From assembly GCA_021849525.1 (NCBI GenBank), contig JAJZSS010000101.1, forward strand, positions 1 to 6,346: DNA of 6,346 nucleotides, read 5' to 3'. The position numbers were made by a program, and so were the translations under genes. Below the pieces are notes generated by a model that saw nothing but the letters and a program-made list of their open reading frames with translations, was not told where the DNA came from and did no database searches. Positions 5,729-6,346 of this stretch are shown here, piece after piece; position 1 is the first letter of the stretch; every line of letters starts with the position of its first letter. The stretch is from Chloroflexota bacterium. Its GTDB lineage: Bacteria; Chloroflexota; Anaerolineae; Anaerolineales; UBA4823.

Positions 5729-6346
5729 ATGTTAGCGAACAAATCATCTCGATTAAGTGCCCTGTTCGGTTTGCTGTTGGTCCTGTCGCTGATCCTGAGC
5801 GCATGCCAGACTGCAACCCCCACAACTGCCCCGCAAGAGCCGGTTGCCACCGAAGCCCCCGCCGAACCCGTTGCGACTGAAGCACCTGCCGAACCAGTTG
5901 CCACTGAAGCTCCCGCTGAGCCAGTCGCAACGGAGGCTCCTGCTGAACCCGTCAGCAAATACAATGAAGCTCCTATCCTTAAAGAGCTGGTCGATGCTGG
6001 TGAGCTTCCTCCCGTAGAAGAGCGTCTGCCCGAGAACCCCCTGGTGATCCAGGTGACCGAATCGATCGGTCAATACGGCGGCACATGGCATCGCGGTTTT
6101 CTTGGACCATCTGACTACAACAACTATGTTCGTGTGGTCTATGATGGTCTCGTGCGTTTCTCGCCCGATGGCAGCGAGGTCCAACCCCGCCTGATTGAGT
6201 CCTGGGAATCCTCAGAAGATTTCACCACCTGGACCATCCATATGCGCAAAGGTGCCAAGTGGTCGGATGGGCAGCCCTTCACAGCTGACGATATCTTGTT
6301 CTGGTATGAGGACATCCTGCTCAATCCAGATTTGACCCCAGATCGG
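5729..6346 (+). CDS. ABC transporter solute-binding lipoprotein, family 5 (3' partial)
   Basis: The frame is open from ATG 5729 to the window edge: 206 residues of a protein that is usually 550-650 long. Residues 1-26 are a lipoprotein signal: a basic start (K5, R8), a hydrophobic core (LLLVLSLIL) and the lipobox L-S-A-C with C26 as the lipidated residue. Residues 37-75 are a flexible tether of four perfect EPVATEAPA repeats plus EPV. The domain proper follows, with LPPVEERLPENPLVI (93-107), QYGGTWHRGF (115-124), VYDGLVRFSPDG (137-148), and W168-TIHMRKGAKWSDGQPFTADDI (to 189). The last segment is the hallmark of SBP_bac_5 (DppA/OppA-type) proteins. The family binds peptides, but many members next to LacI regulators bind oligosaccharides, so I favour a sugar ligand here (inference). 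Permease and ATPase genes would be expected beyond the edge. Confidence 0.92.
   Translation, partial: MLANKSSRLSALFGLLLVLSLILSACQTATPTTAPQEPVATEAPAEPVATEAPAEPVATEAPAEPVATEAPAEPVSKYNEAPILKELVDAGELPPVEERLPENPLVIQVTESIGQYGGTWHRGFLGPSDYNNYVRVVYDGLVRFSPDGSEVQPRLIESWESSEDFTTWTIHMRKGAKWSDGQPFTADDILFWYEDILLNPDLTPDR
5837..5953 (+). repeat. Four 27-bp tandem repeats encoding EPVATEAPA tether
   Basis: The repeats start at 5837, 5864, 5891 and 5918, followed by a partial copy to 5953. All four encode exactly the same nine residues, but third codon positions differ among copies (for example GAG/GAA, GTT/GTC, GCC/GCT/GCA). The tether holds the binding domain away from the lipid anchor. Confidence 0.9.

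Noticed and set aside
5634..5735. A 33-residue frame (MGSLPAPMAQ...) whose stop overlaps the start of the lipoprotein gene
   Set aside because: No ribosome site lies at a usable distance and the composition is unremarkable, so the overlap is probably chance.
5707..5964. Minus-strand frame rich in GSAGASVAT repeats
   Set aside because: It is the antisense image of the EPVATEAPA repeats of the lipoprotein, whose signal peptide and domain are unambiguous.

Overview
The window looks like a chromosomal segment of a Chloroflexota bacterium, most likely Anaerolineae. This is an inference from style, not from a marker gene. The clues are Thr/Ala/Pro-rich linkers and Ala-Thr-Gln repeats, Ig-like plus TolB-propeller mosaic surface proteins, a family 5 solute-binding lipoprotein with a long Pro/Ala/Glu linker, and an oxygen-sensitive radical-SAM sulfatase maturase that points to anaerobic life. 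The standard genetic code applies: the maturase gene ends in TGA and tryptophan is TGG.

Layout. Positions 3-161 (+) hold the last 52 codons of a membrane protein, possibly NnrS-like. Convergent to it lies one long gene, 201-2864 (-), for a mosaic protein: three Ig-like domains, one transmembrane helix, seven thrombospondin type 3 calcium-binding repeats, a Pro/Thr linker and a six-bladed TolB-like propeller. It is split by a single in-frame TGA at 1185-1187, exactly inside the seventh calcium repeat, and the two halves stay in the same frame. Positions 2865-3067 are a promoter-bearing gap. Positions 3068-4282 (-) encode an anaerobic sulfatase-maturating enzyme (anSME). The divergent gap 4283-4565 carries a sigma-70-type promoter and a striking tandem LacI-type operator for the next gene. 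Positions 4566-5576 (+) encode a LacI/GalR-family repressor that starts at TTG. After a 152-bp leader with possible alternative hairpins, a family 5 ABC solute-binding lipoprotein starts at 5729 and runs off the window.

How the genes may work together (inference). The LacI regulator and the solute-binding protein look like the head of a carbohydrate-uptake operon, with the repressor controlling its own promoter through two abutting 12-bp operators. The divergent anSME activates sulfatases, so the locus could serve sulfated-glycan use, but no sulfatase is visible here. The interrupted mosaic gene is probably functionally separate.

The most notable observations are the in-frame TGA, the compound operator over the lacI start site, and the reversed topology predicted for the mosaic protein. 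I did not find evidence of a wholly new system.
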